Below are positions 14,079 to 17,078 of a stretch of 17,078 bases of DNA, in pieces. The notes beneath the pieces are model-generated. The model searched no databases. It was not told where the DNA came from and saw only the letters and a program-made list of their open reading frames with translations. Source of the DNA: Akkermansiaceae bacterium (GTDB lineage: Bacteria > Verrucomicrobiota > Verrucomicrobiia > Verrucomicrobiales > Akkermansiaceae); NCBI GenBank assembly GCA_023301545.1, contig JALZUI010000165.1, forward strand, positions 1-17,078, written 5' to 3'. The position numbers and the translations under genes are program-made. Position 1 is the stretch's first letter. The number at the start of each line of letters is the position of its first letter.

Positions 14079-14428
14079 TGATTCCGCTTTTTGTCTTTAT
14101 CGGAGGAGGTTTCGGCTCCTTGTTGCGCTATGGTCTCTGCCTTGTTCTACCTGCGGAAAAGTTCCCTATTGGGGTACTGGTCTGTAATTTGTTGGGATGC
14201 TTTTTGATCGGCTGCGTAGCGGGTCTGTTTCCGAAGCCTTCGATGTTACAAATCGCTGTCATTACGGGAGTACTTGGAGGCTTTACGACGTTTTCGTCAT
14301 TTTCCTACGCTAGTCTTAAGCTGTTAGAGCAGGGGCACCAGGGCTTACTCTTAGTTAATATTCTGGTTTCTGTCGTTGGGGGAATTGGCTTGAGTTATCT
14401 TGGCTTTAAGGTGGCGTCGTTCTTTTGA
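14078..14428 (+). CDS. crcB: CrcB/Fluc fluoride ion channel
   Basis: CrcB (Fluc) proteins are small dimeric channels that let fluoride leave the cytoplasm. The 116-residue protein has four hydrophobic helices and the family motifs GGGFGSLLRYG (9-19), VLVCNLLGCFLIG (33-45, with the conserved Asn37) and GGFTTFSSFS (67-76) with the channel phenylalanines. The start is ATG 14078, which shares a base with the lipoprotein stop. A longer frame from 14021 would add residues with no family match and overlap the lipoprotein gene. No fluoride riboswitch is visible ahead of it; the upstream sequence is coding. A hairpin follows directly after its stop. Confidence 0.92.
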   Translation: MIPLFVFIGGGFGSLLRYGLCLVLPAEKFPIGVLVCNLLGCFLIGCVAGLFPKPSMLQIAVITGVLGGFTTFSSFSYASLKLLEQGHQGLLLVNILVSVVGGIGLSYLGFKVASFF

Positions 14429-14467
14429 ATCGCCAAGAGCGTTTTAAGGTTGTACCGCTTTGGCGAT
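14429..14467 (+). promoter_or_regulatory. stem-loop burying the start codon of the next gene
   Basis: The left arm ATCGCCAAGAGCG (14429-14441) and right arm CGCTTTGGCGAT (14456-14467) pair over 12 bases with one bulged G, enclosing a 14-base loop. The left arm begins right after the crcB stop, and the right arm contains both candidate starts of the next gene (TTG 14460 and the AT of ATG 14466). The loop displays AAGG (14446-14449), a Shine-Dalgarno-like sequence. No U tract follows, so it does not look like a terminator. A translation-control element is the simplest reading. Confidence 0.55.
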
Positions 14468-14927
14468 GAATTTTGACTTTGTGCATGAGGCTGATGTGGA
14501 GCCGATCCGCCAGACCGCGCTTCTAGGAATGCAATCCTTAGCATTGATAAAGTACGGCGAGGGAGATGAGGAGTACCACCCGCCTGCAGATGTAATGGTA
14601 GAGGATCTAGAACGCTTTCTAAACGCTGCGCGAGAGGATCTCCATAGCGATTTAGATGACCCTATTTTACCTGTAATGATGAGCAAGGTGCTAGGCTTTT
14701 CGCTAGTTTGGGCTTGTGGTTACCGCTGGGCGATTAGTCCCTCAGGTTTGGCCGAAGCCGAGGATGTTATCGTCTCGCCAGATGAACATTATTACCTGGA
14801 TCCACTAGATTTAGTGCTCGCATACTTAGAAGATGGCGAACCGAGCCTGTGCGAAATTTTCGCGGAGGTTCTAAATGATGAATTGCCAGAAGGGGAGTAC
14901 CCAATGGAGATCCCGCTAGAGGACTGA
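14466..14927 (+). CDS. acidic cytoplasmic protein of unknown function
   Basis: The product is about 153 residues, with no recognised family. It is strongly acidic throughout (for example GEGDEEYHPPADVMVEDLE, and DELPEGEYPMEIPLED at the end). One hydrophobic helix-like stretch lies at about residues 68-92 (ILPVMMSKVLGFSLVWACGYRW), probably the core of a helical soluble domain rather than a membrane anchor. The start is either ATG 14466 or TTG 14460. I chose the ATG, although the TTG has the better spacing from AAGG in the hairpin loop. It ends five bases from the stop of the convergent DUF4340-like gene. An acidic, helical protein of this type might mimic nucleic acid or cap a partner, but nothing shows this. 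Confidence 0.7.
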   Translation: MNFDFVHEADVEPIRQTALLGMQSLALIKYGEGDEEYHPPADVMVEDLERFLNAAREDLHSDLDDPILPVMMSKVLGFSLVWACGYRWAISPSGLAEAEDVIVSPDEHYYLDPLDLVLAYLEDGEPSLCEIFAEVLNDELPEGEYPMEIPLED

Positions 14928-14932
14928 GTGAA

Positions 14933-16717
14933 TTATTCTAGGTGAACGATGGGGGCGAGCATTCTGAGTGCCACGTTTTTATCAATCGTCGCGTATTCTA
15001 GTGGTTGTTCATCAATCTGCAGGCTGAGGAGAACCTGATTCGGGTTTCCTAGCATACGGTAGAGGGTGAGTGTTTTCGTCTCCAACCCTGCGGATTGACC
15101 GAGCTCGCCAAATTTTTGCGACAGGGTGAGGAGGGTGGCCACGGGAGAGGACTCTCCGATCGTTCTTTTGGCCTGTTTGGTTGAGATCCAGCGCTTTACT
15201 TGGAGCCCTTCTAGCATCGTTAACAACCCATTAGCGGCAACATGATCGAAGTCATCATCGACGCTTTTTTCTCCGATGATTCCTTTCCAGCTTTCGAGAT
15301 TGAAGTTGTAGTTATAGTTCTCTAGCGGGCGGCCCTTAATGTTTCGTTGAAGGCCGCGGAGTGTGATGCTAGAGAAGTCCCATAACTTACTATCTTTCCA
15401 GGTGGTAGGCTCAGTCTGGATTTTACTGGCGTGCTGGGTTGATAGTACCGCGGAGTAATTTTCATCTCTCCTTTGGATTAAAATTTTGTCAGCTGCTCGG
15501 AACAGGTCAAAGTGGATTTGAGTGCCGTTCTTGAGGTTGAAGGTTACGGATTTATCTCCTTCACTATTTGGAGGCAGGGTTTCAAGAGAGAAGTCTGTAA
15601 CCTTATCCTTCGTTAACGCGCTCAGAAGGTTTGCGACGATTTGCTCACTAGCTAGTAGCCATTCTGGTCCCGACTGATACATCCAACGAGGTGCTCCGGA
15701 TGTGGTTGGTAGAATTGAGAGGGTAACGGGGGCAACTTGAGCTTTCGATTGCAGTAGAATTGAGGAAACTTCCCCAACTTCAATTTTAGCGAGTTTCTTA
15801 GATCGGAGTGTGTCGACAGATTTGAGTACGGAAGACTTTTGGTCATCAAAAACGTAGCGAAAAGGGGCGTCGTCCATGTAGCCGTTTCCTTCCTTTGATA
15901 AGACCAGGCTTTGAGGAGGAATAGCAGGGGAAAAGGATTTGAGCGAGATCGTGGGGGAGCTCGTGAGTTCAGGAGCTTGCTCTACTTCTAGCTCCGAGGC
16001 CTGGAAGGTATAGAGCGACATAATGAGCTTTTTGACCTCCTGCTCGTCAGTACGGAGGTTCAATGGACTGGTAATGAACCAGTCACTGTCAGGGGTTTCG
16101 CGGGAGAGTGTCAGGGTATGGTCTGAGGTAGTGTAGGAATACTCCTTGAGGAGGTCGGGGTGAAAGAAAAATGGACGGTGATCGACGAGCGAGTTTGTGT
16201 CGAGGGATGGGTATTCGATTTCTAGAGCACTACTGCAGGCGTAGTAACGTCCATCGTCGTGTTTGATGGCAAAGGAGGGAATTAGCGGGGGCTCTAAACC
16301 AGTAAAGCGCGCTAACTGCGTGATAAGGGCGATCTCAGTTTTTTCACCGGTGTCGGAAGTGAGTGTAATATGGGTAAAGTCTTCTCCTTTGGGTGGCTCG
16401 ATGTCGTCTATGATAGTAGCTGTTTCTAGCATATAGAGGAGCTGATCGAGCTTACTATAATCCGCACGTACGGTATGATCCTTATATTGAGTGAACCAGT
16501 AGGTGTAACGTCGTTGGTATGTTTGGGTGCTTTCCCCCTGGGTAATATCAATCGTACCGATCGCTTTTTTCTCAAAATCATAGGCTTGAGCTCCTGCCAC
16601 TATCGGGGGCTTCCCGAGAACATTCGCTAACTTACCGCTCCCAGATTGATAGAGAAAGAGACCGATCGCCATACAGGCGAAAAGGGCGCAGAGAATGATG
16701 GAGAGAATAGACTTCAT
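14933..16717 (-). CDS. DUF4340-like membrane-anchored protein
   Basis: The 594-residue protein has an N-terminal membrane anchor (residues 4-23, ILSIILCALFACMAIGLFLY) and a long extracytoplasmic part of alternating beta-rich segments. Recurrent units of the type 'I..I.I......' occur, for example IGTIDITQGE near 53 and LAKIEVGEVSSILL near 309. This resembles DUF4340 proteins, which usually stand next to GldF/GldG-like ABC transporter genes. Here no ABC transporter gene is next to it. Upstream is a divergent AarF-like gene, and downstream is the convergent acidic protein. The rest of the locus may lie elsewhere. The family call is by general pattern, not a strong motif. TTACCTC stands just before the ATG, with no SD. 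Confidence 0.6.
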   Translation of the reverse strand: MKSILSIILCALFACMAIGLFLYQSGSGKLANVLGKPPIVAGAQAYDFEKKAIGTIDITQGESTQTYQRRYTYWFTQYKDHTVRADYSKLDQLLYMLETATIIDDIEPPKGEDFTHITLTSDTGEKTEIALITQLARFTGLEPPLIPSFAIKHDDGRYYACSSALEIEYPSLDTNSLVDHRPFFFHPDLLKEYSYTTSDHTLTLSRETPDSDWFITSPLNLRTDEQEVKKLIMSLYTFQASELEVEQAPELTSSPTISLKSFSPAIPPQSLVLSKEGNGYMDDAPFRYVFDDQKSSVLKSVDTLRSKKLAKIEVGEVSSILLQSKAQVAPVTLSILPTTSGAPRWMYQSGPEWLLASEQIVANLLSALTKDKVTDFSLETLPPNSEGDKSVTFNLKNGTQIHFDLFRAADKILIQRRDENYSAVLSTQHASKIQTEPTTWKDSKLWDFSSITLRGLQRNIKGRPLENYNYNFNLESWKGIIGEKSVDDDFDHVAANGLLTMLEGLQVKRWISTKQAKRTIGESSPVATLLTLSQKFGELGQSAGLETKTLTLYRMLGNPNQVLLSLQIDEQPLEYATIDKNVALRMLAPIVHLE

Positions 16718-16784
16718 GAGGTAAGATCAATACAGGCTCTCAGTATGTAAAGAGTTCGCTCTGGATGGAAAGGATAATTTCTGG

Positions 16785-16812
16785 TTGCTGTTAAGGAGAG
16801 CGAGCTTAATAT
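16785..16812 (+). promoter_or_regulatory. candidate promoter for the AarF-like gene
   Basis: TTGCTG (16785-16790) and TAATAT (16807-16812) are spaced by 16 bases. Transcription would begin near 16819, at or beside the GTG start, giving a leaderless message. AAGGAG at 16813-16818 overlaps the same spot, so promoter and start need experimental separation. The 100-base divergent region also has to serve the minus-strand DUF4340-like gene. Confidence 0.25.
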
Positions 16813-16817
16813 AAGGA

Positions 16818-17078
16818 GTGCTACGCGTAATTAAATTTATCACCCTCTTTCGTATCCTTTTTGGTAAGGGGAGTATTGACACCCAACGGATTGAAAAGAT
16901 GGGGCTATTAGCCGTGAAAATTGCTCAGATGTACGCTGTTCGCTCTGACATTCTAGGCCTAGAAAAATGTCGTGAGCTTTCAAGCCTGTATGAAGAGACC
17001 AGCCCGATTCCTTGGGAAGAGGTGGAGGCTATTTTGGATGAGCATGCCCCGGACGACTTCTGGAAAGAGGTAGAAGAG
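16818..17078 (+). CDS. AarF/UbiB (ABC1) kinase-like protein, 5' part only
   Basis: An open frame runs from 16818 off the window end (87 codons seen). Its translation contains MGLLAVKIAQMYAVRSDIL, then CRELSSLYEETSPIPWEEVEAIL. This corresponds to the N-terminal ABC1 signature 'LGPTFIKLGQ..S.RPDLL' and 'eL..L.d..pp.p.eev...i' of the AarF/UbiB atypical kinases, which in other bacteria support quinone or lipid metabolism. The kinase core is outside the window. GTG 16818 is the first possible start, because TAA precedes it at 16812-16814. AAGGAG overlaps that GTG instead of preceding it, so the true start could be ATT 16830 (rare) or ATG 16899. Confidence 0.75.
   Translation, partial: MLRVIKFITLFRILFGKGSIDTQRIEKMGLLAVKIAQMYAVRSDILGLEKCRELSSLYEETSPIPWEEVEAILDEHAPDDFWKEVEE

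Noticed and set aside
1..17078. Mobile elements, CRISPR arrays, phage or toxin-antitoxin genes
   Set aside because: No transposase, integrase, direct-repeat array, terminal repeats or small two-gene toxin pair was seen; the window reads as core chromosome.

Overview
The window looks like ordinary chromosomal DNA of a Gram-negative bacterium of moderate GC content. A member of the Verrucomicrobiota, class Opitutia (marine Puniceicoccales/Coraliomargarita-like), is the best guess. This rests on a LysR regulator with an unusual PYGIQQPAVSGQ recognition segment, a large signal peptidase I with a long insert, a DUF4340-like membrane protein, and HPr/EI without neighbouring sugar permeases. It is a guess from protein style, not from a marker gene. 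I see no rRNA, tRNA, CRISPR array, insertion sequence, integrase or phage gene. Gene packing is tight, and no gene-free stretch exceeds about 180 bases.

Layout. (1) Plus strand, 4-2175: a GbsR/MarR-type regulator, an SRPBCC protein, a possible 52-codon gene, and a TIGR01777 (YfcH-like) NAD(P)-dependent epimerase-fold protein. (2) Plus strand, 2281-5930: HPr, PTS enzyme I, a small overlapping helical protein and an ATP-grasp-like protein. (3) Minus strand, 10260-5944: an A-type Fe-S carrier, an HscB-like protein lacking the HPD loop, a YugP-like membrane protein lacking the HExxH site, a 472-residue single-pass membrane protein, TatA with a clear intrinsic terminator, and a secreted endonuclease/exonuclease/phosphatase-family protein. 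(4) Plus strand, 10440-14927: a LysR regulator, signal peptidase I, a squalene/phytoene synthase-family enzyme, a lipoprotein, the CrcB fluoride channel and an acidic protein of unknown function. (5) Minus strand, 16717-14933: a DUF4340-like protein. (6) Plus strand from 16818: the 5' end of an AarF/UbiB (ABC1) kinase-like gene cut by the window edge.

How the genes relate. HPr and EI form a phosphorelay core (His15, Ser46, His201 and Cys514 all present), which here may serve regulation more than uptake. The Fe-S carrier, the HscB-like protein and the YugP-like protein are nearly contiguous, the last two sharing a TAATG junction. That makes a small operon in which two recognisable folds have both lost their defining catalytic motif. 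TatA and signal peptidase I serve protein export, and the secreted phosphatase-fold protein and the lipoprotein are plausible clients of the export machinery.

Most of the window is housekeeping. The most unusual items are the HPD-less HscB and HExxH-less YugP pair behind the Fe-S carrier, a strong hairpin that buries the start codon of the 14466 gene, a palindrome over the erpA -35 box, and a repeated CTCCTT element (same sense as the 16S rRNA 3' tail) just before three minus-strand start codons.
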